Shown piece after piece: positions 21,901 to 33,131 of a DNA stretch of 64,000 bases; positions within the stretch are counted from its first letter, which is position 1; every line of letters begins with the position of its first letter. Where the stretch lies: contig CM114271.1 of the NCBI GenBank assembly GCA_050084515.1, forward strand, positions 34,534,001-34,598,000, given 5' to 3'. The stretch comes from Blasia pusilla. Lineage: Eukaryota; Marchantiophyta; Marchantiopsida; Blasiales. Both the position numbers and the translations under genes were made by a program. Under the pieces are notes generated by a model. The model saw only the letters and a list, made by a program, of their open reading frames with translations, was not told where the DNA came from and did not search any database.

Positions 21901-23000
21901 TGGTCGGGTAGGTACCTGAGTCAACTCCAGCAAAGTGGGGGATCCGAAAGAGATGTAGTCGTTCTCTAGAACGTTCATACTGACAGCTTTGTCTGTCAAT
22001 GTGTGAGCTACATCATCCGTGGCTACAGGCCAAAAGTCTGCAGTTCAGGTTTGAACATGTTCACGGCTATGTACCACAGGTAGGACTCCTGCAGGTTGTT
22101 GAAATTGGGAGGATTTCAAGCTCTATCAGCTTTACTTGGTTGGAACATTAGTAGGTCCTCAGGCAGAACATTTGGACCAAGATGTTGCAAAGGAAACTAC
22201 GATGCAGGGGGTTACAAAATACACCACCACTACGGCAAAATGCTCTTGCCTCTGTAAAGTGCAAACAAGACTGGGCGGCTAGATTCGCTCCGCAGCGCGT
22301 TGTCAACTTGAAGGCAACTAGCATCGTCTTCCTCCCAGGGCCAATCCAATTTCCGGTGCTTTTTCGCTAGGATGCCATTGGCTTCGTCAGGGCAAGATGG
22401 CAGGAGTGGAGCTCTTCCCGGCTTAAGCACATAAACAGGCCCACGATCTTTCCACATGTTTCCTCTCGTCTGAATTCTGTGGCGGCACACAAATACTGAC
22501 GCTTCTAGCTTGTCCTCGAGCTCGTCATTGTTCTCGTTCTGCCAATGGCAAGCACATTCAACAGAGCCTGCAGCAAACGCAATTATCCTCATCGACAACA
22601 GCCACCGGATCAGCAGTCGTGTCCAAGCAACAAACGGGTTCAGGAGACACCGACCCATTCACGCCGGATAGCACAACCGAATCAGGCCCCGAATGTTCTC
22701 ATCTTTAACTACTTGCAGCCCTCTGCGAATTAGGTCATCCGAAAGCAAGCCAATAAAGCTTACTGCCATGGAGAATGCTCAAGATCGTGAGGGAATCGGG
22801 TGGAGCTGTATCAGAAGGTTTGAGTTTATCGACCAAGCGAGTACCTGCTGAGCAAAGCCCGCTCACTTGGGCGGTGACGGAGCGAACGGTTTCACATCTC
22901 TTGTCGTAGAGTGTCATCTCCAATGCGTCCGAATCTCCATCAAGATGTAAAGCGAGTGATGACCCACTTTTGCAAAAGATACTTGTGTTACACGGATAAC
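18916..23000 (-). CDS. Single-pass membrane protein with cadherin-like tandem repeats (3' exons)
   Basis: Six consecutive exons join in perfect phase on the minus strand: 21413-21211, 21013-20632, 20565-20272, 20091-19953, 19762-19600 and 19267-18916, giving the last 510 residues. Further 5', exons at 23000-22845 and from 22567 down also join in phase with each other. The 21.4 kb exon has LMYTPFKGFVGTDRMSYKME, the pattern of cadherin-like/Big-type repeats (YTP, GxDxxxY, D). The 20.5 kb exon has GTISEVNAALASLEF and then GKDSV, typical of tandem extracellular repeats. One exon encodes a Ser/Pro-rich linker. A transmembrane helix follows (ILSTAMIYMILLCCALGVCV) with basic CRQNRLQRR after it. The Ser-rich tail has a repeated DSHSTHY/DSQSTHY. 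I infer a type I surface protein. The N-terminus probably lies between 23 and 25.4 kb. The family name is unknown to me. Confidence 0.7.
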
Positions 23001-25600
23001 CTACAGGGCACCATGTGGCAAAGTCACTTTCTATATCCCTCTCCGGTGGTTTTAGTACTCATCGAAGGGAAGTAATCGACCTCATAATCATAGGGCAAAG
23101 TGCCCTGTGTTTATGAGCTTGATTACTTCTCGATGAGAAGGCCGTGAATTGTACGTTCCAAGGCAACAACAAGAGACGTCTTTCAAAGAGAGGATCTCAT
23201 CAATCCCATGAGAAGGACAGATCAATCGGACGGACGTCACGTGTGGACAATTTCCAGTTGATCGTTGCGAGAGAAAGAGTTACAATGTCTGCTCCCGCAC
23301 CGCAGTAGAGAAGTAAGAAGGATGGAAGGAACTTGGATTCTAAAATCGCACTCAGGATTTATGCCCGAAGCGACCAACTCAAGCACCAGAGACCAGGATG
23401 GACATCTGAAATCTCTAGAGAGACCCACCGGATGCACACGACACCAAAATCAAACATAGTGTCCAGGCGGTTAGGCTTCGGAAGATTGCCATTCTCCGAA
23501 ATTTCACTCATAGCGTTGCTGGAGAAGTCGGAATCTGAGCGCGTGAAGTCGAAAGAAAACGCTGTTTTTCCACGCGACGCAAACCCTGCACGTCCCTGAG
23601 GTGCTACAATGTGAAATCCCAGGGTCCTCCCCATAGCAACGAGGCGGCTTCGCTAAGCGCTACAACCCGTCCAATTACAACCACCACACGATCCAGGAGC
23701 GTCGGAGACAAGCCGTCATCTCAATCTTCTCCATAAAGCTCGAGTGATGGGAATTCCTAGGACCACGGTAAGAAAGAAGGGCCATCGGCTTCACGAGAAG
23801 CGTGCATTCCACTTCCACGTCCAACAAGAAGTTCCTCCAGCTTCAGCCGGCTTCAAGTCCAGCGGTGCCCTAAGACGATGAAAAGTCGCGCAACAGCTGC
23901 GCGAATTCCAAATGGGTTCATATCGAATTGCAGCAGTTATATCAACCCGCCACGTGCCGGGCATGTTTCAATCGATCCGAGCAGGAGGAGGTAAATAATA
24001 AACATGCCAAAGAAGGACTCGACGAAGCTTGTAACGAGATGCCGCTGTCACTACTCACAACCCATCCTCACGAGTACTAGCTGCTGTGATCTGTCAGTTT
24101 GACAGTTCCCTCTCTGTGCACTTCTCTTGGAACTCATGAGTGGTTTCTCTGGTCCGGAAGGCTTCGTTGGTTTGCAGCAGCGCACGTAAGCGGTAACCAG
24201 TGAGTGCGAAGGTGCACAGTGCTCAAGTTGGAATAGCGAGGAGCTTGCCCCGTGATAGGGGGAACGATTTGTTGAGGTGGAGCCATAGGCCTGTCTGGTG
24301 CCATCACCGAGGGACCGGCCTATCAAGTTGAAGTGCAGACAGAGCTCTGCTCCGATCTCACCTCCATATCTGAGGCATTTCGCGGCTCCCAGGATGCGAT
24401 GTCATCGTGTTGTAAGATATAGCCTCAGACGGGATCCGACGAGAAGGCAATTGCGTCGACGCCCCTCCGTGGTTCATTGAACTGTACTTACGACTTTCGT
24501 AAATTCGCAGGTTTCTCGCGACGCCTCTGATCCAATTTGGCGGTTTCTTTCTCCGCGTCCACGCACTTAACGAACTTCCTCCGGATCCTTCCAGCAGTGA
24601 GGTGTGAATCGACCCTGACTGAGATGAGATTTCCATTTGCTGAAATAGGGGCTGAAACGTGGATATACGCGTGCACAGTGTCGATGTCATGATGTTAGTG
24701 ATCATCCAGGAAGACGAGGTCGAATTATTAAAGCGTAGTCCCGCTCATGAATGCTTCTCGACTGTGGTCATCAGTGGATAGGCAAATAGCGGTGCGCTTT
24801 AGATTCCAGGACACTTGTCCATGAAATTCATTAATGAGAACTGCTCCGGTAACATCCTTCCGTTGCTCAATTTGAGGATGACGATAGATGGCTTTCGGAA
24901 GCGTACCATTCAACCACTCTCAGGTAACATGAAGCCGGGGCACGTGAAATTTCGAAGCGTCAGAAGATTTGCCGCAGTGTTGTGAAAATTCTGCGGTGAG
25001 TCTGCGCTGGGTTTGTCAGGGAATGAAACACCAGTTATCCACAATAGGGCTCTGAGTGAGTCGGGAAGCTCAACGAAGGAACTTGAAGTAAAATTATGAC
25101 TAAAACGGATACGGTACGAACTTTGGGAAATTTCCCGCGGCTGCTCCGAATTCGCGATCACTGTGCGTGCTGATGCACCTCTGTTCTAGATTGAAACAGG
25201 TGGCCTTGATTTCCTGAAGTCAAATATGAACATTTGATGTTCCCGGTGATCAGGATCATGTGTGAAAATGAGTTGAGAAGAAGTGCGTCGCTCATTAAAA
25301 TGCAGGAAAAGTGAGTAGGCGACGTCGTGTTCAACGAGCTGGTGTTTGCTCGCTTCACATGTTCATATGTGCAGGAAAGAGAAGAGCTTGACTGCGTATC
25401 AAGTTGCATGAAGAGATCACGACAGGAGTACCTCGGTGAGGGCTGGTGAGGATAACCACGCGCTGATCAGCAACAGTGAGATGAGATGAGACGATGGCAC
25501 GCGCCCTGTTCATCCCTATGTTGCCTCACCCCAGAAATCGCCACCTCTTTTTTGGTACCAAAAATTTCCATGCTTGTTTTCTCCATGACTCGAGCGATTC
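23001..25600 (-). other. Likely 5' exons and introns of the membrane protein gene
   Basis: Protein-like minus-strand segments occur at about 23.39-23.59 (KTAFSFDFTRSDSDFSS), 24.49-24.68 (AYIHVSAPISANGNLISVRV), 24.73-24.91 (DVTGAVLINEFHGQVSWN) and 24.91-25.13 kb (FVELPDSLRALLWITGVSF). They resemble ectodomain beta-strand sequence and lie upstream of the proven exon chain, but I could not fix their splice sites. A start codon was not identified. Confidence 0.4.
23058..23137. repeat. 80-bp near-perfect inverted repeat (hairpin)
   Basis: The left arm (CTCATCGA, GAAGTAATC, CTCATAA, AGGGCA) pairs with the right arm (TGCCCT, TTATGAG, GATTACTTC, TCGATGAG) with only a few mismatches and a three-base bulge. 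The loop is about three bases. It lies in a minus-strand intron, about 58 bases from the acceptor before 23000. It could be a miRNA-like precursor, a small MITE or an intron structure. Confidence 0.75.
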
Positions 25601-25689
25601 TAGAATTGCCTGATTGAAGGGAACTGCAATCTTCCACAATGTACCCTAATTGTATGCGCAGCATCAAACAAAGAAAGTATTGTAGTTGG

Positions 25690-25999
25690 TATGGATCGAT
25701 GACCGTTATGCGACTATATTCCAACATCGCTTTTGTTGGCCATCTTTCCTCAGGTTTTCTGTGTCTCCTTTGTAGTGTCAGTCTTCCAACAACAGCGGCG
25801 ATCTCAGCGCTCAGTACGGTCTGCACTACCTTCGATAATGCAGGGGGAACGGTCATTCTGCAAGAGGGAATGCCTCTCAATTTCTCAATTTCAGCCTTCG
25901 ACGTCGCATGCGAAGATCCTGCGTGCGTCTCTGCGAACACTTCTTGCACCCTGGCCTGCTCTACCTGCGTTGTCTGGACGGGTGCGGTTCCCTTGAAAG
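25690..25999 (+). CDS. Putative first exon of a secreted or membrane protein
   Basis: A plus-strand frame begins with a hydrophobic leader (GFLCLLCSVSLPTTAAISA) and continues with ILQEGMPLNFSISAF and a Cys-rich part (DPACVSANTSC, ACSTC). It ends at a good donor (TTGAAA then GTAAGC). The start codon is not certain; ATGs occur at 25639 and about 25701. It faces away from the minus-strand membrane protein gene. The 3' partner exons could be those at 28.7-30.5 kb, but the phase with the 28723 exon does not fit directly, so at least one exon would be missing. No family is recognised. Confidence 0.4.
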
Positions 26000-28720
26000 T
26001 AAGCACTACTCTTACCACTTGTGTTTTGCTCTCACACTCTCCAGGTTTCTTCCACAGTCAATCAAATCAACTAGGTGAGGTAGATGGTTTTGTAAGGAGA
26101 TTCTTGGATAGTACTTGGAACCTCAGCAGCAACATTCTGTAGGGTTGGTTTTGACACTACCTGAAACAATCTCCATCCTCCTCCCCTCCCTTCAGTTCTC
26201 CAGCACCCAGCCTGGTCTCTCATATCATCCAACGGCGCGAGATGTATGGTTTCAGGGCAACTATGAGCTACGACATTCACCACGCAATAAGTCCAGTTTC
26301 TTTCCCCTAGCGAGGGCCCTTGGTTCGTTGAAAGGAGCCGGATGGGAAAACAATCGAAATCCGGCACATTTTCGATGTCGGCGATGAAACCTCTGGCCAT
26401 TAGGCAATCGATCGCGAGAAATTTTATTTACCGTCGGAGGTGCTTGCGGGTTCCTTGTTTTCTTCGTGCCACGCTGGGTGTGGCCTTGGTGTTTCTCGAA
26501 TCTCTCTAAGTCCCCCTCGTAATACTTCCGATGAGCTCCCAGTTTTTTTTAATTCATTGCCTGTAATCCCTTCTCTTGTAACCTTCTGGAATTTAGTTTT
26601 CCTGCACCGGTTAGAGACCTCTTTTGGAGATCCCGATCAGATAGGTTGCATGTGGAGTTTCATGGTTGATAGTACTTGATACCTCATGAGTTCTTCACAA
26701 AGAAGAGGAAGTAAAACTTAAATAGAAAAATGGCTGGGAAACCCATCAGGATACAAACGAGGGGGGTATACAGACCAAAAAACCCAAAACCTCTTCACAA
26801 CCTCAAGTGTATCGTGAGCATAGCAATTAATGAGAGTTTCCCACCTGTCGTCAGGTAGTTTCTTATCTCTTCTCCCTGCTGCACCATCCCAGTCAACAAC
26901 ACAACTAGCAACTAAACAATTCCCGCCCAACCGCGGCACGGGATCTATGGTCGCAGCGTTATGTCAGGCACCCCTGAATTATTACATTCTCCGTGCCAAT
27001 CTCAACTTACACCAGGGCATGATGGTTGGTCATAGTTGCAATACTACAACCGGCACTCCTTAATGAGGAGTCTCTAAATTTACACAAATACCAAGATCAA
27101 GACTATTGCGGGGGAGAGCAGGAGCTCCCCTAGAGGGTGTTCAATAAGTACGGCTTTTAAATTCACCTACGATTGCATGTGGGATTCTCACATCATGATG
27201 ATTATTAATGAGAAGGGTCAAAGGAAGGGGGATGGGTTTACCAGGTTCCGGCGTGCCTGCGGCAACGCCATGTTGAGATGTTGTGGTGTGCGCCAATCCG
27301 CACACCACCCGACCCTTACTAGAATTAGGTTGCGGTAGTGGGGCATGTAGAGGCTTAACGAAGGAACGGGCTTGAAGGTGTTCAGCTGAAAACAATTTAG
27401 GGATATCACCTTCCTCGTAAAAAAGGTTGGTGTGGGATTCGAATTCGGATAGTCAAGACATCGCCAAGTTGGAATGCCGGAAGTAGCTCCAAGCTTATCC
27501 CCATCACCACCCAACAGTGCCGGTGGCGGCAAGAGACCATTTGGAGCCCAAAAGTGGCGCGGGTGCAACAGGACTCCTAACAAAGCCTGGACTGTGGGAG
27601 CACGAGGAAAATTCCTTTTGGAGACCATCATAGACGCAGTGGGAGAGCTCTCTCAACAACACAACGATGGGAAGCAACAATAACATCGCAACCTTCTCTC
27701 TTGATTGTGAACCCTGACCCCAGCAGAACTCTAGGAGTATTTGCGGCTAACTCCTTGTTTGGGAATTCCGCTCAAGGTCAAGTTCAGGAGGGGCGATTCC
27801 CTTCAGCGAGGAAAAGACAAAATGGGAGCACAATCAAAGTACTGCACATTAAGTAATCGTGCGATGAAACCTCCAGTTTCACATTCAGTACCCTAGATTC
27901 ACTAATCAAAGCTGCTGCACTCGTAAGTAACGTCTTTTGGGGACCCCTGTCAGGTCAGAAAGATAGTGTTGTAATGAGGTTCTTGGCTGCTACCTTGAAG
28001 CTCTAGCAAACACTCACATTCTACGAGAGAAGACGGGCTGATTCATTGAAGCTCCGCTCCAACACTCTGTAGGTGAGTCTCCCTCCTCACATGCATATAG
28101 TACTAACTATCTTCTGTTCTCCCCACCTCTGGACCCATCCCAATCTCTAGCATCATCCAACCAGGACACGATGTCTGTGGTCGCAACACACCGGCAGACT
28201 CTACTTAACGAGTACAGGTCTCACTTTGAAGCCATCTCCGTCAACTAATACTCTTAGTGTAGTCAGCGTTTCCTAATCTCCATCGACAAGAATCGATTTG
28301 CCCTCTACTGCATCCATAAATAGCAACCACGGTATTATAGCTCAAATGCAGCACACGACGAGTTTCACTTTTTACTGGCCTATACTCGACAGTGCATTAC
28401 CAGCAACTCCCTACCTCTGTCGCTAATATCCACGATCCAGACGAGCCATATCTTCGTTGATTTGAGGCCACCATTAAGTAACAAAGAGAAGAGTTATCTA
28501 ACAATCTGTCAATGGCAATTTCGTTTCTCATCCAGTTTCGATGAATTATTGTTTCGACCCTTTGTGTACAACACTCACTCCTCTCACATGCTTCAAAATG
28601 CACCAATGGACATTGAAAACATATTCACTAGCTCATTTCTTCTCACATGCTAACTAGAAATAGTCACGCGAACATTCTACCACCTAGAGGAAAATATATG
28701 CTCTCGTGTTAACTGCGTAC
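26000..28720. other. Intergenic or intronic, with diverged repeats
   Basis: No gene is supported. Three stretches (about 26.17-26.28, 26.86-26.96 and 28.09-28.20 kb) share a loose pattern of CT-rich sequence followed by CATCCAACC or GCCCAACC and ATGTCTGTGGTCGCA-like text. They may be diverged copies of one non-coding element. Confidence 0.35.
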
Positions 28721-28722
28721 AG

Positions 28723-28946
28723 TGCGTTACCAGCTTGCTGTACAAGGTGTCAATAGGTCATCGGTGGCTGGAGTAACATGCACGGTCGGCAACCAATCGC
28801 TCGCGGCTCCAGGAAAATGGCCCGCTTCATGTCTTGCGACGAACCAACTAGCGGGCAAGACTGGCTACCACCTCGTTATGAACTTGACAGATGCTTCAAA
28901 TGCTACCCTTGCAACAAAGACTGCTATAGTTTCTTTCACAGCAGGT
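28723..28946 (+). CDS. Ectodomain-like exon
   Basis: Between a CAG acceptor (28720-28722) and a donor (AG then GTGTGTGC) the plus strand reads VAGVTCTVGNQSLAAPGKW and TGYHLVMNLTDASNATLA, ending in KTAIVSFTA. The alternation of hydrophobic and polar residues and the NxS/T sites suggest an extracellular beta-sandwich. I do not recognise the family. It probably belongs with the filamin-like exons downstream. Confidence 0.45.
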
Positions 28947-29814
28947 GTGTGCACTTAGCCTCCACTCTTATGGCAGTGTTCTTATCAGATTATTCTTTAG
29001 TGTTAATATCTTCCTATTTTTTATCCAATTGGAAGACCTGCATCAGAATGGCTGTCTTCGGAACTAACTCCATCCCACCCCTTCCTTACTCACTTCACTG
29101 AAAAACAGATTGGTGAGGCTAGATTCCTTAGTACCTGCAACCAGTTCGCAACACTGCACTATTGAGGACGAGTATGTGCCAGAGGAAGCACAGAAGTCGG
29201 CCCGTAGATGGTGAGTGGAAGCGCTTCCGTGCATGCCTCTAGGCAACACCATGTCCTTCGCAAGATCGCACTTCGTGGTCGTAAAAAAGTCATGTTCAGA
29301 TCGATCAATAACTTCACGTGGTCGTATATCAAGCGTCTATCATTTCTCAGACGGACAGGCCTATTCAGCAGCCAGGCAAGAAAATTTGAATTGCCTAGGT
29401 AATGAGGTTCCATTTCGTACTTATACGCATCGATCCAAAACAGTATTCAGAAGCAAGCCACTTATTCATTAAAGCTTCCGCGCCAGACATTACCAGTACA
29501 GCTACGATATTACCATGTCATACTTTGGTGAATCTCTTCAATCAGGCCGTTTGATAAGAGAAGTTGACACATGCCCAACGCATGCTTGACATCTTCACAG
29601 GCCGGAGCAGATCATGAAGTTTATTTAGCACACCATCATGAAGCTTGTACTTGACCGTTGTTTTGTTAACTAAGGTCTACAGTCCAGACAGATATACAGT
29701 TAACTCCTGCGGCAGACGTTGGCTACTTCAGATTTCTCAGGCTTCAGTCCATACCTGTTTCGTCCATTTCCACAATTTCCCTGCATCGAATCTGACGGTC
29801 GCCCCTCCTTGCAG

Positions 29815-30514
29815 GAAACGTAGCAGTATCAAGGTGCGTGGGACAGTTCGAAAACGACACAGCCAAAGTTTGGATTGGCTACGATAACATTCTCAAGATC
29901 TGGCTCATGGACCAATACAATAACACTGTTGGAGCCAGGACCGGTCGCACTGGATTGGCTGTCATCCCGTTCACCGTGGCGGTCCTCTCATCTGACCTAC
30001 CCGTCAAAGATTAAAACATTTTGTGTCTTAATGATACTCGAACTAAGTAAAGAAAGCAATATCTCATCAAACCTACCCAAACGAGAATAACAGTAGTTGG
30101 AAAACACACACGAGCTGCTTATCAATCACTCAAAACTCTGTTCCGTATCCGTAAAAGGAAAAGAATCCACTGCACATCAGCATTACTTACCATTCTGTCT
30201 GCCCGTCGAAGCTTTTCCGAACGCTAGATAGGGGAAACGACTTCCCGGATGGCAGAGCCGTCTATGAAAGACTTCTGACATCTGCAGGCTAATGCAAAAA
30301 TGACGGAAACCTCATACAGATTACCTACAACCCGGATGATGGAAGCAAAGTTAGCTTATCAACACCGGCAACAGTCAACACAGGAGCAGACTACGGATAT
30401 TACAGCGTCAATATAGCGCCTACAAAAGTTGGCAACTACTTAGCCAAAGTCACCGTCAACTCCACAAACATTATGAACTCCCCGATGGCGTTTGCGGCTG
30501 TCAAAGGTACCAAT
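29815..30514 (+). pseudogene. Filamin-type Ig repeat exons, perhaps of a GEX2-like gene
   Basis: After an acceptor at 29812-29814 the plus strand reads FENDTAKVWIGYDNILKIWL and MDQYNNTVGARTG, close to the start of filamin repeats, then LAVIPFTVAVLSSD. At about 30300-30514 a second part reads ADYGYYSVNIAPTKVGNYLA, VTVNS and NIMNSPMAF, the hallmark end of a filamin/ABP280 repeat (G-Y-Y, P-T-x-x-G-x-Y, SP-x-x-F). Plant GEX2 proteins of gametes carry such repeats, so a GEX2 relation is possible. A TAA stands in the matching frame just after the second acceptor (near 30290), and no clean exon chain was found. The gene may be degraded, or my splice choice may be wrong. Confidence 0.45.
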
Positions 30515-31324
30515 ATCTCCTCGCAAGCTTTGACACTTCTCAGGCACAATTGCACCGCACAAATCAGAAGCACCTGCGTCGGGCAATCGCGAGAGCGTTG
30601 TTGATTTGCGATTTAGGAACAAGAGGATGATTTCGTAAACTAAAGGTTCTCTTCACTTAACTACGCGGGAACTTACAGATCAACATCATGTGATCCGAGC
30701 AAGTTCGCATTGCGGCAAAAACGTTACTCGGGAAGAAAAAAATTGATGTGATTTTATTATAAGAAGAAAATGTTGTATTGGTATGAAAAATCTATATCAT
30801 TATTTGCGCTAACCCTTTCTCATTGTTAAATTCCTTCATCCTTTGGTTACACATGTGGACAAGAAAATCGTCTATATTATAATCGGACTAGTCGGCAGCC
30901 TCGTGAGTGAAGGATTAATCGATGCCATAAGGGGAAATGTTTTTTTATTGTCCGAAGGACAGAAAACATTTTTTTAACTTTTTAATAGATGTCAGGTATT
31001 TTCAAATCAAGAAGTCAGTTAAATCAAGAAGATGGTATTTCAAGAGATTTTTATTCACAATAAAACAAAATGATAAGATAAAATAATTTCAATTTTTCCT
31101 CTATTCACATTTGATATTTTGGGAATTTTTTTTGAATTTTAATGGAGGAAGGGAATCATGTAAAAAATTCAGATTAACTAATGATTTAATTAATGAGTAT
31201 TATTTTGGTGGGAGGAGCTGTCTAAACTTTCATTAAATTATTTTGGGGAGTGAGGTATTATTTAGATTTTAATTGAGGGGCGGAGTTATTTAGAAGATTC
31301 AACAAAAATAAAATTATACAACAT

Positions 31325-31363
31325 TAACCCTAAACCCTAACATTCAACATTTTGTTAGGGTTT
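31325..31363. repeat. Interstitial telomere-like repeat with inverted partner
   Basis: AACCCTAAACCCTAAC (two plant-type CCCTAAA units) is followed 13 bases later by TTAGGGTT on the same strand, so the two can pair as a hairpin. Short telo-boxes are also known as promoter elements in plants. Confidence 0.65.
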
Positions 31364-32267
31364 TATTCTTGTTTAATCTTAGATTTGGGGGTTTATAATT
31401 ATTTGCTTCATGGTGACTAGAATTTTGGGAAATGATTTGATTTACAAGAACCAAAAGTATCAAATAAAATCAAACATGAATGGCTGCAAATTGAAGACTT
31501 CACAAATTAATGATATGTGTTATCATCCAATAAGGTAAAAAAACTTGCAAACATCCTACCTCATGCTAGAATCCCACTCCACGCATTCTCTATTTCTCGC
31601 GTTCGCTTTGGTCGTGAAATCAATTAGAACATGGGTTTCCTCTTTTTCTTTGCTCCAAGAACTAACTACTGTTGTGGAGCTTGATCACTCCACAAATCCC
31701 CCTATTTTTTTGAGTTATATCATCTTCCTTTGTGATTGGAATCTTTTTTGTTAAAATAACACTGAAAGCTTGTGGTCTCTATCCAATCCCATTCATGGTC
31801 TTAACAGCAACAAATCTCTCCTATACTCTATTAAACGAGGATACTACTTGGTTAGGGATACGATGACATTCTAATATCACACCAGTGTAATTCTCGACAA
31901 AGGATCACGTCCTGGAAAGAAAAAGAGAGACATGAATGGCATTCTACTCTGAAAGAAGAAAGATTCATTGAAGTGGACCGACAACTCCTATTCTTTTGAT
32001 AATATAACTGTAAGAAACATGCCACTAATCCATTGGGGTATTGCAGGAAAAAAGAATTCAGCCAATTTCCTGCAGCCCACAATCATTGGAAAAGCTTGGA
32101 GCATCTCCATAATCTACACAGCCATTGTTTGTATCTTGCCTGCAACTCTGGTGTAAAATAGGTGAGTGACAGGTGACATGCTGTTGGGATAAAGTTGAAT
32201 ACAAATGATCTTGTGGCAGTCCACAAGACAAATAGACACTTATAGTTGTTGCACTGCAACGTTTTGT

Positions 32268-32420
32268 CGAGTTTATATTCATAGACCAATGTTCAAATGA
32301 TTTATAAATTTCCCTCGAATACAGCCAGACGTTCAGAAATGGTCCCCTCGAGTATATTCGTGGACCAATGTTCAAATGATCTATAAATTTCACTCCAATA
32401 CAGATGGACGTTCAGAAACT
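32268..32420. repeat. Tandem duplication, unit about 78 bp
   Basis: GACCAATGTTCAAATGAT occurs at about 32284 and 32362, and both copies continue with TATAAATTT and end in GACGTTCAGAAA. The copies differ at several positions. Confidence 0.85.
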
Positions 32421-33131
32421 GTTCTCTCCTACATGTTCTTGGCTCCTATGTCTCGACCGCATCTTCAGTAAGCCTAGTTGCGTGCACATGGACATCTACA
32501 TTCTGCCCCTTCATTTCTACAATCGCTTCAAAAACAAATCATATCCACGACACCAGGAAGACTAAGGCGGTACAGACGATTTCCCGTTCATCTTTTCAGT
32601 CCATGGTAACCAACAACACGAATTCAATTGCATTTGCAGAGCTTCTATTTCCTTTATTTACAATGTGACACAGGTCTTTTTACATCGCCAAATAATTTCA
32701 GTCTGCTGGATCCAGTCAAAAGCATCAACATGCTATGCTTCGCAGTGGCCTCAGATTAAGAGGCTACCAACAGATCTGATGGCACTGGGCCTAGTCTGAA
32801 ATTGGAAGACATCTATACCAGAGTAATTTTTCGGTGAAGAGGCACTAGAGTCTGGTTCTTCTTAAGTAACACTTGGGACTACCGAATTTACATACTCATG
32901 ATTTGTTTCATTTTCACTTATAAAGCGGCAAGTGCGTAGCTTTTGCAAATCATAGATGTCCTGCGCATATAGCGAAGTTTGAGCCTTATTGTTGGATCGA
33001 GAAAAAGAGAAGTTACTTGTTGATTTCTTTCTTCGTAAAGATGACCGACAAGGGCAATAGACAATATAACCCAAGACCTCCACGCATATGACACAACACT
33101 ATGTTTTACGCCGCGTGTCCCTAGTTTACTA

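Larger units (their letters stand above)
30515..33130. other. Intergenic, AT-rich
   Basis: Between the filamin-like exons and the 3' end of uricase no gene is supported. The 30.7-31.8 kb part is strongly AT-rich. Two small repeats inside are listed separately. Confidence 0.5.
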
